From Candidatus Shapirobacteria bacterium (GTDB taxonomy: Bacteria; Patescibacteriota; Microgenomatia; UBA12405; BS750m-G30): a stretch of 34,701 bases of DNA. The position numbers were made by a program, and so were the translations under genes. This document shows positions 1-9,100 of the stretch, piece after piece; the stretch's first letter is position 1, and each line of letters begins with the position of its first letter. A model generated the notes under the pieces. It saw nothing but the letters and a program-made list of their open reading frames with translations. It was not told the DNA's origin and made no database searches. The stretch lies in contig JADHWP010000004.1 of NCBI GenBank assembly GCA_016783425.1, forward strand, positions 1 through 34,701, given 5' to 3'.

Positions 1-1674
1 GATCCTTCCGTTTTGTTTATTTCCGCCGGAATGCAGCCCCTGGTTCCTTTTTTGTTAGGAGAACCTCATTTATTAGGAAAGCGGTTGGTTAATATTCAGG
101 AATGTGTTCGGACAGTAGATATTGGGGAAGTTGGAGATACTTATCACCATACTTGGTTTGAGATGTTGGGGCACTGGTCGCTGGGTGACTATTGGAAGAA
201 AGAGGCAATCAAGATGACTCTTGAGTTTTTAACAAAAGATTTGGGGCTGGATTTTAAGCGTCTGGCTTTTAGTGTATTTAAGGGGAATAAAGATGCGCCT
301 AAAGATAAGGAAGCGGTTGAGATTTGGAAAAGTTTGGGAGCAGATGATAAAAGAATTGTTTATTTGGCTAATAATTGGTGGGGGTTGCTTGGGGGCGGGC
401 CTTGCGGTCCAAACACTGAGGTTTTTTACTGGTCTGATAATAATTCTACTCCTCCTGAAGAATTTGACCCCAAAGATATTACCTGGCTGGAAATTGGCAA
501 TGATGTGCTGCTTGCCTATGATAAACAAGGGGAAAAGTGCTTACCGGCCAAACAAAATAATATTGATAATGGTACCGGAATAGAAAGGACTTTGGCGGTT
601 GTTAATGGATTTGTTGATAATTACCAAACCTCTATTTTTTGGCCGATTATTAAGAAAATTGAGTCTATTTCGGGCCAGAAATACGAAGAGAGTGAAGAGA
701 TTACTCGGGCAATGAGAATAGTTGCCGATCATCTAAGATCAGCGGTTTTTATTACGGCTGATGGGGTAGAGCCGGGAAATAAGGAGCAGGGGTATGTGTT
801 GCGCCGGCTTATTCGGCGGGCGGTTCGGGAAGGGGAAAAATTAGGGCTGAAAAAGGGTTTTACCAGGGAGGTTTCTTTATCGGTTTTAGATAACCAGGAA
901 AATTATGGAGGGGAATATCCGGAGTTAAATAAAAATCAGGAAAAGATATTGTCAATAATTAATAAGGAAGAGGAGAGTTTTCGCCAAACTCTTAATCGGG
1001 GTCTAAAAGAATTCCTGGAACTTGTAAAAGAAAAAAATCTAACCGGATTAACAGGATTTAATCTTTATCAAACTCATGCTTTTCCTTTTGAAATGATTAT
1101 TGAAGAGGCGAATAGAATTGATTATAAATTGCCTTTAAATTTCAAATTTCAGTTTCAGGAAGCTAAAAAGGGCCATCAGAAACTATCTCAAGCTGCAGCC
1201 AAAGGTAAATTTAAAGGAGGATTATCCGGTAGTTCCAAAAAAGTAGTCGCCTATCATACTGCCACTCATCTTTTGCAAGGAGCTTTGCGAGAGGTTTTAG
1301 GAGAGGGCGTTTATCAGGCTGGCTCGAATATTACACAAGAGAGGCTGCGGTTTGATTTTACTTATGATCAAGGTCTAACCGAAGAGCAGATAAAGAAGGT
1401 GGAAAAAATAGTTAATGAGAAAATAAAAGAGAAGTTGGTTATAGAAGTGAAAGTAATGAAGTTTAGCCAGGCTTTGGAAAAAGGGATCTTGAGTGTGCCC
1501 GGAGTTTCTTATCCTGAAGAAGTTAAGGTTTATTCTATCGGGGACTATTCAAAAGAAATTTGCGGTGGACCGCATATAGCTGAAACTGGTAAGCTAAAAG
1601 GGCGGTTTAAGATAATCAAACAAGAAGCTTTGGGTCAAGGGAAGCGCCGGGTTTATGCTGTTTTGGAAAATTAA
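1..1674 (+). CDS. alaS: Alanyl-tRNA synthetase, 5' end cut by window edge, lacks C-terminal domain
   Basis: Charges tRNA-Ala with alanine in the cytoplasm and edits mischarged Ser/Gly. The reading frame is open from base 1, so roughly 40-50 N-terminal residues lie outside the window. Visible class II aminoacylation features are SAGMQPLVPFLLGE, THYHHTWFEMLGHWSLGDY-like motif 2 (here DTYHHTWFEMLGHWSLGDY) and GGGPCGPNTEVFYW. The editing domain carries HTATH (about nt 1255-1269) and CGGPH (about nt 1561-1575), the zinc-binding HxxxH/CxxxH pair of the family. The protein stops about 20 residues after that point, so the C-Ala (DHHA1-type) domain of the usual ~870 aa enzyme is absent. The stop codon abuts the next ATG, suggesting co-transcription. 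The identification is secure; the missing domain is seen directly. Confidence 0.97.
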   Translation, partial: DPSVLFISAGMQPLVPFLLGEPHLLGKRLVNIQECVRTVDIGEVGDTYHHTWFEMLGHWSLGDYWKKEAIKMTLEFLTKDLGLDFKRLAFSVFKGNKDAPKDKEAVEIWKSLGADDKRIVYLANNWWGLLGGGPCGPNTEVFYWSDNNSTPPEEFDPKDITWLEIGNDVLLAYDKQGEKCLPAKQNNIDNGTGIERTLAVVNGFVDNYQTSIFWPIIKKIESISGQKYEESEEITRAMRIVADHLRSAVFITADGVEPGNKEQGYVLRRLIRRAVREGEKLGLKKGFTREVSLSVLDNQENYGGEYPELNKNQEKILSIINKEEESFRQTLNRGLKEFLELVKEKNLTGLTGFNLYQTHAFPFEMIIEEANRIDYKLPLNFKFQFQEAKKGHQKLSQAAAKGKFKGGLSGSSKKVVAYHTATHLLQGALREVLGEGVYQAGSNITQERLRFDFTYDQGLTEEQIKKVEKIVNEKIKEKLVIEVKVMKFSQALEKGILSVPGVSYPEEVKVYSIGDYSKEICGGPHIAETGKLKGRFKIIKQEALGQGKRRVYAVLEN

Positions 1675-3741
1675 ATGAAGGAAAAAGAAGAAAAAAAGAT
1701 CTTGCTTCTATTTATTCAGGAAGAATTGGTAAATGGTCTTATTTATGGCCAAACTGAAGAGGGGCTGGAAATTAGAGCTTTAGGAGAAGAACAGGTTTGG
1801 GATGGAAAAAGTTACCAATCTTTTAAAAAAGCGGTTGAGCAGAGTTTAAAAAAGCACCTGGAAGATAAAAGCAAGGCCAGTTTTAACAAGACTTTTTTTG
1901 TGGTTTCTCCATTCTGGACGGTGGATGCGCAAGAGATAATGGAAAGCAAGGGCGAGCTTTTAAAAACTTTGTGTCGGGAGTATCGTTGGCCTCCGGGGGG
2001 CTTCGTGATTGACGATGAATCTTTGGTTTTTCATTTTAAAAAACAGGAAGAAGTGCCCCCGAGCTTTATTTCCTTACTTTTGCTGGACAAGGGTTTCCGT
2101 CTTTCTTTAGTCCATTTGGGCAAAATCAAAAAAAGACTCAAATTAAGCAGTCCTAATTTATCCGCTCAAAAGATTAGAGAAGGCCTGGATCAGTTGGGGT
2201 TTGAGGGGGTATTGCCGCCCAAGTTTGTTATTTGGGGGAAGATTGATCCTGATTTAGAAGAACAAATGCTTTCTTATCCCTGGGTAGATGAAAAAGGAGA
2301 TTTATTTTTACATCTGCCCGATATTCAATTTTTAGATTGGCCTCAACTGGGGAAAATTTTTAAAGAAATTGTGGCCTCTCAAATGGGAGAGGCAAAAGAA
2401 GAAACAAGGGGGTTGGCAGAAGAAGAGGAAGAGGATGTTTCTTTACTGCCGGCTGGATTTTCTTTTGACGATCTTTCCCGGGAAGGAGAAGAAGAAAGTA
2501 TTAAAGAAGAGACGGAAGAAAGTGGGGTTGTTAAAGTAGAAGAGGCGATGATTGAGGAGAAGAAGGTAAAAATTAAAAATCGCTTAAAAAGATTATTGGC
2601 AAACAAACCTCATGGATTGGGAGGCTGGCTGGTTAAAGGAGGAGTTTTGCTGCTGGCGGGAGTTGTTGTTTTTGGCTTGTTTGGATTAAGGCGGGAAGTG
2701 GTTTTATACCTTACTCCCGAAGAGGTGGCGGCGGAAGTAGAAGTTTTGCTGGCGGTGGATAAGGCGGCAGGGGAAAAAGTCTTGCCAGTCGAAGAGTTAT
2801 CGGTTGAGCAGCAAACTGAAGGTCAGGAAGTGGCGACGGGAACAAGTTTAATCGGCGAAAAATCAACTGGCCAGGTAACAATTTATAATCGGACCAGTGA
2901 GCCCGTTTCTTTTGATCAGGGAGTAAAAATCATTGGTCCCGGAAGTTTAGCTTTTGTTTTACTGGAAGAAGCCAAAGTGGCCTCCAAAACTCCGGATTTG
3001 GTGAGTGGAGTAGACCGTTGGGGAGAAAAGGAAGCAGGAGTTGAGGCCGCGGGAATTGGGAGTGAATATAATTTAGCCTCGGAGACTGTTTATACGATTG
3101 AAGGGGAAAACCAGGATGATTATCTGGTAAAAAACAAACAATCTTTTAGCGGAGGGACAAGCCGGGAAGTAAATGCAGTTTCTGAAGAGGATGTGGCTCG
3201 GCTAAAACAGGATTTAATTGATAAGTTGCAAAAAAAGATGGAAAAAAAGCTTGAAGAACTGACGCCAAATGACCAGCAGTTAATTTCCGAAACAATAAGA
3301 GTGGAAACAGTCTCTTTTTCTACTAGTAAGGAAATCGGGGAGGAGGGGGAAGATTTCAGCGGCCAGTTAATTTTAAGAGCCTTGGGATTAGCTATTAATC
3401 AAAATGATTTGGCCGCTTTTGCTAAAAGTGAGCTGGCCAGTCAGGCTCCGGCTGATTTTCAACTGGACCAGGGAGAGGTGGAGATAGAGTTTTTACCGGT
3501 TGAAGAGGGTGAAGACGGCTGGTTAGGCAAAATTACCGTTAAGGGAAAATTCTATCCTCAACTGGATACAAGCCTTTTAGTCGCGGAGCTTAAAGGTAAG
3601 CCTAAAGCTAAGTTGTTGGAAATTGTTAAAAAACAGCCTCGGGTTTATCGTTATGAGTTAAAAACTTCTTTTCCTCTTTTATCTTTTTTCCCCTGGCTTC
3701 CTTTAAATGGAGATAAAATTAGCGTGAAGATAGAGCAGTAA
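1675..3741 (+). CDS. Large single-pass membrane protein with acidic linker and probable baseplate-J-like outer domain
   Basis: A 688-aa protein of unknown role. Residues 1-240 form a soluble cytoplasmic-looking domain that I do not recognise. Residues about 241-300 are a Glu-rich low-complexity linker. One hydrophobic segment lies near residues 318-340 (GVLLLAGVVVFGLFGL), preceded by Lys/Arg-rich sequence, so the remaining 345 residues should be outside. The outer part has a beta-rich stretch (STGQVTIYNRTSEPVSFDQG, residues about 401-420) and GIGSEYNLAS, which resemble CPR proteins often labelled baseplate J/gp47-like; that family link is my inference from pattern only. It begins right after the alaS stop and lies 1 nt before the sortase gene, so a cell-surface role is likely. 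Alternatives are a pilus or secretion anchoring protein. Confidence 0.75.
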   Translation: MKEKEEKKILLLFIQEELVNGLIYGQTEEGLEIRALGEEQVWDGKSYQSFKKAVEQSLKKHLEDKSKASFNKTFFVVSPFWTVDAQEIMESKGELLKTLCREYRWPPGGFVIDDESLVFHFKKQEEVPPSFISLLLLDKGFRLSLVHLGKIKKRLKLSSPNLSAQKIREGLDQLGFEGVLPPKFVIWGKIDPDLEEQMLSYPWVDEKGDLFLHLPDIQFLDWPQLGKIFKEIVASQMGEAKEETRGLAEEEEEDVSLLPAGFSFDDLSREGEEESIKEETEESGVVKVEEAMIEEKKVKIKNRLKRLLANKPHGLGGWLVKGGVLLLAGVVVFGLFGLRREVVLYLTPEEVAAEVEVLLAVDKAAGEKVLPVEELSVEQQTEGQEVATGTSLIGEKSTGQVTIYNRTSEPVSFDQGVKIIGPGSLAFVLLEEAKVASKTPDLVSGVDRWGEKEAGVEAAGIGSEYNLASETVYTIEGENQDDYLVKNKQSFSGGTSREVNAVSEEDVARLKQDLIDKLQKKMEKKLEELTPNDQQLISETIRVETVSFSTSKEIGEEGEDFSGQLILRALGLAINQNDLAAFAKSELASQAPADFQLDQGEVEIEFLPVEEGEDGWLGKITVKGKFYPQLDTSLLVAELKGKPKAKLLEIVKKQPRVYRYELKTSFPLLSFFPWLPLNGDKISVKIEQ

Positions 3742-3742
3742 A

Positions 3743-4501
3743 ATGGCGCTTTATTATTACCAAAAAAAAGAAAAACCAACCTGGTGGGAGGTTTGGCAAT
3801 ACCAGTTAAAAACCAGGTGGCAAAACCCTTTGATCAAAAGAGGAGGTTCAGCTTTTGTTTTAGGATTAGGCGTTTTTTTAATGGGAGCCGCTTTATATCC
3901 GATGATTAGCTATCAGATCAGGTATGCGCCTCGCTTTACCCCTATTTATAGTCCTGTTCCTCAAGATGCTAATTGGCACTCACCGCCTTTGGTTTCGGCT
4001 CAAGATAATAATAAGGACTATACTTTAATTTCTTCCTGGTTTGTGGAAAAGCCGGAAAAGCAAAAAGAGAAGAGTAATCAAGTTGAGTATTATACTTTAG
4101 ACATTCCCGCCTTAAAAATTAAAAATGCGATTGTTCATGTTGGCGGCGAAGATTTGAAAAAAGAACTGGTTCAGTATGCGGACACGGCTCCGCCCGGAGA
4201 AGATTTTGGCCGACCGGTTATTTTTGGCCACTCGACAACCTATATGGATCCTAATAATTATTTAGCAATTTTTACTGATCTTTATAAGTTGAAAACAACT
4301 CCTTCTCCGGATAAAATTATTATTCATTATGATGGCATACGCTATGTTTATCAGGTGGTGAATATTTTTGAAGTTATCCCGACTGATTTGAGCATTCTTT
4401 CCCAATATTATGAGGGTAAAGAGCTTTTTTTGGTGACTTGTACTCCTCCGGGAACTTATTTACGCCGTTTAGTAGTTAAAGCCAAGTTAATAGAAGAGTG
4501 A
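3743..4501 (+). CDS. Sortase (transpeptidase), membrane anchored
   Basis: Sortases cut a sorting signal on exported proteins and join them to a cell-wall or pilin amine. This 252-aa protein has an N-terminal membrane segment (residues about 35-57, FVLGLGVFLMGAALYPMI), so the catalytic domain faces outward. The catalytic set is visible: His163 in FGHSTTY, Cys233 in FLVTCTPPG (TLxTC-like) and Arg241/242 directly after. The substrate-signal class cannot be read from the sequence; a class D/E-like enzyme is a guess. It ends in TGA, which overlaps the GTG start of ruvX by 4 nt, and it sits behind the large membrane protein, a plausible substrate or partner. Family assignment is firm, substrate unknown. 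Confidence 0.92.
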   Translation: MALYYYQKKEKPTWWEVWQYQLKTRWQNPLIKRGGSAFVLGLGVFLMGAALYPMISYQIRYAPRFTPIYSPVPQDANWHSPPLVSAQDNNKDYTLISSWFVEKPEKQKEKSNQVEYYTLDIPALKIKNAIVHVGGEDLKKELVQYADTAPPGEDFGRPVIFGHSTTYMDPNNYLAIFTDLYKLKTTPSPDKIIIHYDGIRYVYQVVNIFEVIPTDLSILSQYYEGKELFLVTCTPPGTYLRRLVVKAKLIEE

Positions 4502-4872
4502 GGGTTTTAGGAATAGATCCGGGGAAAAAAAATATTGGTTTGGCGATTGGAGAAAAAGGGATAATTGAGACCTTGCCGGTTCTTACCGGCTCTCTAAAAA
4601 AAGCTTATCCCGCTCTTGAAAAAATAGCAGAGGGGGAAAATATTAAAAAAGTAATAGTAGGAATTTCTGAGGGAAAATCAGCCGAATTTAGTCGGAAATT
4701 TGCTAATCGACTTAAAAATATATTACAATTACCAGTTGTCCTAATAAATGAAACCTTAACTACTTTTGAGGCTAAAAAACTAAGACCTAAAAGAAAAGTA
4801 GTTGATTCGGTAGCCGCTGCTTTATTGTTAAAAAAATATTGGCAGAAAGGAAGGAGGGTGGTGAATGTTTAA
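4498..4872 (+). CDS. ruvX: RuvX/YqgF-type Holliday junction resolvase-like nuclease
   Basis: A 124-aa RNase H-fold protein of the YqgF family, implicated in 16S rRNA 5'-end maturation and Holliday-junction processing. The family's acidic residues are visible: Asp in GIDPGKKNIGLAIG at the N terminus, Glu in INETLTTFEA and Asp in VVDSVAAALLL. Length is slightly below the usual ~138 aa. The start is GTG at 4498, chosen because it gives the canonical MRVLGIDPG start and overlaps the sortase stop by 4 nt. Its 3' end overlaps the next gene by 8 nt, implying translational coupling. Confidence 0.93.
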   Translation: MRVLGIDPGKKNIGLAIGEKGIIETLPVLTGSLKKAYPALEKIAEGENIKKVIVGISEGKSAEFSRKFANRLKNILQLPVVLINETLTTFEAKKLRPKRKVVDSVAAALLLKKYWQKGRRVVNV

Positions 4873-5065
4873 AAACGTTATTTCTCCGATTCAGGCTTGG
4901 TTGCTTTCTCAGAGTCGGTGTGTTGGCTGTGGGCGGCCTTTAAATAAGGGAAGGAAGAGTGAAAATAAACAGGGGATGAATAAGGTCACTTGTGGCTGCG
5001 GCCGGATTTTTATCCACGAAAAAGAGAAAGGGCGCTATCGTCGGGCTCTTTTTGAAGAAGTTTAG
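4865..5065 (+). CDS. Small zinc-ribbon-like protein, unknown function
   Basis: A 66-aa protein with two cysteine pairs, CVGC (Cys19, Cys22) and CGC (Cys43, Cys45), spaced like a compact zinc ribbon, and a basic C-terminal part (HEKEKGRYRR). I do not recognise the family. It overlaps the ruvX stop by 8 nt and ends 10 nt before the mltG ATG, so it is very likely a real gene translated by coupling. The Cys layout suggests a metal-binding RNA- or protein-interaction module. No membrane segment is seen. Confidence 0.7.
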   Translation: MFKNVISPIQAWLLSQSRCVGCGRPLNKGRKSENKQGMNKVTCGCGRIFIHEKEKGRYRRALFEEV

Positions 5066-5075
5066 AAATTTACTG

Positions 5076-6056
5076 ATGAAAATTTTTAAATTCGCAAGAG
5101 TTGTTTTAACCTTGGCTTTATTGGGGCTTGTTTTTGCCAGCGGAATAGTTTGGCATTATTCCCGGCCAGCGCGATCTCAACACCTGGGAGAAGAAAAGAT
5201 TTTTGTTGTAAACAAAGGAGAGGGAAGCGGGGAAATTGGTATCCGCTTGCAAAAAGAAGGTTTGATTCGTCATCGTTATGCCTTTTGGGCCGTGGTTGGA
5301 CTACATCACCTTAGCGGCAAGCTTCAGGCAGGTAGTTTTCGCCTGTCCCCCAATATGAGTTTAAAAGAAATTGGTCAAACCCTTACTAAGGGGAGACTGG
5401 ATCAGTGGGTAACGATTATTGAAGGAGTGAGACAAGAGGAAATTGCCTGGCAATTAGGTCGGGAAATGGGGATAGATATTCAGGAATTTTTGAGCGCCAG
5501 CCAGGATCAGGAAGGCTTTCTTTTTCCGGATACCTATCTTTTCCCCCAAGGAGCGGGAGCCCGGAAGGTAGTTTCTATTATGAGGGATAATTTTGAGAAA
5601 AAGACTAAAGACCTTTGGCCCCAGGCGGAAAAAAATAAATTATCCCGGGAACAAGTTTTGATTTTGGCCTCGCTGGTAGAAAGAGAAGCGAAAAAGGACC
5701 AGGATCGGGCTTTGGTGGCCGGTATTTTAGTGAAGCGCTGGCAGAGCGACTGGCCTTTGCAAATTGACGCTGCGGTCCAGTATGCTAAGGCCAGTCAAAA
5801 TTGCCCGGTAGAGAAAGAGTGCCGTTGGTGGCCAGTAGTGACTAAAGATGATTTGAAAATAATTTCTCCATATAATACTTATGAAAATAAGGATTTGCCT
5901 CCGGCTCCTATTTGCAACCCTTCTTTATCTTCAATCGAAGCAGTGGTTAATTATCAACTCTCAAGCTATTGGTTTTATCTTTCTGATCGCCGGAGCCAGA
6001 TTCATTTTAGTCAGACCCTGGAAGAGCATCAGGCCAATATCAGAAAGTATTTGTAA
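5076..6056 (+). CDS. mltG: Endolytic murein transglycosylase MltG
   Basis: MltG is an inner-membrane lytic transglycosylase that cleaves nascent glycan strands and helps terminate peptidoglycan synthesis. The 326-aa product has an N-terminal transmembrane anchor (ARVVLTLALLGLVFASGIVW), a LysM-like segment (KIFVVNKGEGSGEIGIRLQKEG, given here as its first 12 residues KIFVVNKGEGSG), and the YceG catalytic core: Glu202 in ASLVEREAK aligns with the catalytic Glu, followed by LQIDAAVQYA and SPYNTYENKDLPPAPICNP. I chose ATG 5076 rather than in-frame upstream starts because it gives a clean Lys-then-hydrophobic signal anchor and avoids overlap with the zinc-ribbon gene. It is the last gene before the rpoB promoter. 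Its presence argues that the cell has peptidoglycan. Confidence 0.95.
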   Translation: MKIFKFARVVLTLALLGLVFASGIVWHYSRPARSQHLGEEKIFVVNKGEGSGEIGIRLQKEGLIRHRYAFWAVVGLHHLSGKLQAGSFRLSPNMSLKEIGQTLTKGRLDQWVTIIEGVRQEEIAWQLGREMGIDIQEFLSASQDQEGFLFPDTYLFPQGAGARKVVSIMRDNFEKKTKDLWPQAEKNKLSREQVLILASLVEREAKKDQDRALVAGILVKRWQSDWPLQIDAAVQYAKASQNCPVEKECRWWPVVTKDDLKIISPYNTYENKDLPPAPICNPSLSSIEAVVNYQLSSYWFYLSDRRSQIHFSQTLEEHQANIRKYL

Positions 6057-6062
6057 TTTTTT

Positions 6063-6090
6063 TTGACAACTGAAAATATTGTGATATAAT
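6063..6090 (+). promoter_or_regulatory. Strong sigma-70-type promoter for rpoBC
   Basis: A perfect -35 TTGACA (6063-6068), a 16-nt spacer and a perfect -10 TATAAT (6085-6090) with an upstream TG at 6082-6083 (extended -10). It starts 6 nt after the mltG stop and lies 81 nt before the rpoB ATG. Expected transcription start is near 6097. This is the best promoter match I can find in the window. Confidence 0.85.
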
Positions 6091-6115
6091 TCCACTTAGG
6101 CCTAATTTAAAATAA

Positions 6116-6148
6116 GCGGACTTTAGGTAGTGGTCCGCAAATTTTTTT
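6116..6148 (+). terminator. Terminator-like hairpin inside the rpoB leader (possible attenuator)
   Basis: GCGGAC (6116-6121) pairs with GTCCGC (6133-6138), with an 11-nt loop and one possible extra wobble pair, followed by AAA and seven T (6142-6148). This is the form of an intrinsic terminator, but it lies about 20 nt downstream of the predicted transcription start and 23 nt before the rpoB ATG. It could attenuate rpoBC transcription. No competing antiterminator is obvious. Confidence 0.6.
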
Positions 6149-6171
6149 GTCTTTAGGATATCTTTTTCTAA

Positions 6172-9100
6172 ATGAGTAAATTTAAGCGAATTTATTGGGG
6201 CCAGGAGTTAAAACTTCCTCCTGCCCGGAGTTTGATTGAGGTGCAAAAGCAGTCCTGGCAGTGGTTTTTAACTCAAGGGCTAAAAGATATTTTTGTTTCT
6301 CTTTCTCCGATTATTGATTATACCGGCAATAATTGGGAAATTCGCTTTAAAGATTTAGAGTTTGGCGCTCCAGTAATTACTCCCGCTCGGGCTCGGGAAA
6401 AAGGATTAACTTACAGTCTGCCTCTAACCATTAAAGTGACCTTGAGTAATAAAAGGACAGGGAATGTAATTGAAGAAGATGTTTTTGTTCGGGAAATTCC
6501 CACCATGACTCCGGAAGGAACTTTTATCATTGATGGAGTGGAGCGGGGAATGGTTAACCAGTTGGTGCGCTCTCCCGGAGTTTATTTTACGGCCGATGAT
6601 GATCTTGCGACTGGCAAGCTTCTTTATCAGGCGGAAATTCGGCCTTTGCGAGGCTCCTGGCTGGAATTTCTAGTTGGCAAAAAGGGAGTAATTTATGCTC
6701 GAATTGACCGGAGAAGAAAATTTCCGGCCACTATCATTTTAAAATGTTTAGGACTAGTTGGGGAAAAAGAGCTGGTAAAGAAATTTTCTGGTTTTATTAA
6801 GCCTACTTTAGAAGCTGATAGTTGTAAAACCAGGGAAGAGGCTTATTTGGAATTTTATCGCAAGATGAGGCCGGGGGAACCTTTGGTTTTAGAAAATGCC
6901 ATTAATTTGTTTAAAAATATTTTTTTTAGTCTTGACAATTATGAAATTGGCCGGGTAGGGAGATATAAAGCCAACAAGCGCTTGGGCCTTTCCTTTCCGG
7001 TTGATGATCAGCGCTATTGGGTTTTGGTCCCTCAAGACATTATTAAGACAATTGAATATTTGATTAGGCTGGAAAAGGGTGAGGAAACAAGGCTTGATGA
7101 CATTGATCATTTAGGAAACAGAAGGTTAAGATCAGTAGGGGAAATTTTATCCCAAACTATTTTGCATCGGGCGGCGGCTCGATTTGAGCGGGGAGTAAAA
7201 GAACGAATGAGTTTAGCCAGTACTAAAGAAAAAGTCAGGCCTTCCCAACTGCTTAATTTTCAGCCTTTTTTATCGGCCCTGCTTTCCTTTTTCAAAACTT
7301 CGCCTCTTTCTTCAATTTTGGATCAAACCAATCCCCTCTCTGAATTGGATTTGCTTAGAAAAATTACCGTTATTGGACCGGGGGGAATTTCTCGAGAAAG
7401 AGCTACTTTCTCAATTCGGGATATTCATAGCTCTCAATATGGTCGAGTTTGTCCGATTCGTTCTCCCGAGGGGGTTAATATTGGCTTAATGACCTACCTT
7501 TCTTTGTTTGCCAGGGTTAACGAGTATGGGTTTTTAGAGACTCCTTATCGCAAAACAAAACTAACTAAGCAGGGTCAAAATACAAGAGTAAAAATTACCG
7601 ATGAAATCGTTTATCTTTCTGCCGATGATGAGGCCGATTATTATATTACTCATGCCGGAGTAGTTAAAGATAGCCAGGGTTATATTAAGCCTGATTGGGT
7701 ACCGGCTCGTTTTCAAGGGGAATTTCTGGAAGTAGCCAAAGATAAGATTCAACTGGCTGATTATTCCCCTCAACAAGTATTGGGTTTATCCGGGGCCTTA
7801 ATTCCCTTTGTCGCTCACGATGAGACCAACCGGGCCCTAATGGGTTCAAACATGCAGTGTCAAGCCGTGCCTTTAGCTAATCCAGAGGCGCCAATTGTCG
7901 GGACAGGGATGGAGGAGATTGCTTCTTTGGCCATGAACCGAATGTTGCTGGCCCAAGCGGCAGGAAAAGTAGTTTTCGTTGATGCCCAAAAAATAGTGGT
8001 TAAGCCTGATAAGCTTCAAGCTCAAGTTGAAGATGAAGTCGAAATTAAAGACGGCAAGCATGTTTACCATCTGTTTAAGTATCGAAAAACCAGCCCGAAC
8101 GAGACCTGCTATAATCAGCGGCCGGTGGTTGGAATGGGTCAGAGGGTAAAAAAGGGTAGCTTGTTAGCTGATGGTCCGGCTACAGAGAACGGAGAATTGG
8201 CTCTTGGTAAAAATTTAGTGATCGCTTACGCTTGTATTGAGGGTTTGGGTTTTGAGGATTCTATTGTCGTTTCGGACCGCCTGGTTAAAGAAGATGTTTT
8301 AACTTCAGTTCACATTAGCGAATATGAAGCGCGGGTGGTGGATACTAAACTAGGGCCGGAAGAACTAACTAAGGATATTCCCGGGGTGGCCGAAACCGAT
8401 TTAGCCAGATTAACAGAGGAGGGGATTATTATGATTGGTTCAGAAGTGACCGCTAATGATATTTTGGTGGGTAAAGTAGAGCCTAAGGGAGAAAAAGAAT
8501 TGTCGGCGGAAGAAAGGCTGTTGCGAGCCATTTTTGGAGAAAAAGCCAAAGATGTAAAAGATACTAGCAGGCGGGTTCCTCACGGCGAGGGCGGAGTAGT
8601 CATTGGAATAAGAACTTTAGACCGGGAAAAAGGAGACCAGCTTGATCCCGGAGTTAATAAAATTATCAAGGTATCTGTGGCCCAGTTAAGAAAAATTCGA
8701 GAGGGAGACAAGATCGCCGGGCGGCACGGAAATAAGGGGGTTGTCTCTCGGGTTTTGTCGGAAGCGGATATGCCCAGGTTAAAAGACGGTACTCCCATAG
8801 ATGTTATTGTTTCACCTTTATCGGTAATCGCCCGAATGAATTTGGGTCAGACTTTAGAAGCTCATTTAGGTTGGGCCGGCAAGGTGCTGGGAGAAAAGTA
8901 CATCGTTCCCCCTTTTGAGAAGCTTCCTGAAGAAATCATTGTTTCTTTGCTTGAAAAGTCTGGTTTCCCAACTGATGGAAAAACTACCCTTTTTGACGGA
9001 AAAACTGGACAGCCCTATCAGCAATCAGTGGCGGTAGGAGTGGCCTATATTTTAAAATTGCATCACATGGCGGAAGATAAGGTCCACGCGCGTTCGACCG

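Noticed and set aside
2379-2606. Ser-rich minus-strand ORF in the large membrane protein gene
   Set aside because: It is the antisense shadow of the Glu-rich acidic linker (GAA/GAG read as TTC/CTC/TCT) and has no features of its own.
4992-5075. Upstream in-frame ATG for mltG
   Set aside because: It would add 28 residues encoded inside the zinc-ribbon gene and would bury the signal anchor; ATG 5076 gives a normal N terminus.
6054-6064. T-run after the mltG stop as an intrinsic terminator
   Set aside because: No stable hairpin precedes it; the run overlaps the -35 region of the rpoB promoter.
6151-6159. CTTTAGGAT before rpoB also appears on the minus strand upstream of the methyltransferase gene (15268-15278 region)
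   Set aside because: A nine-base match in 35 kb is not rare and the contexts differ; no shared structure.
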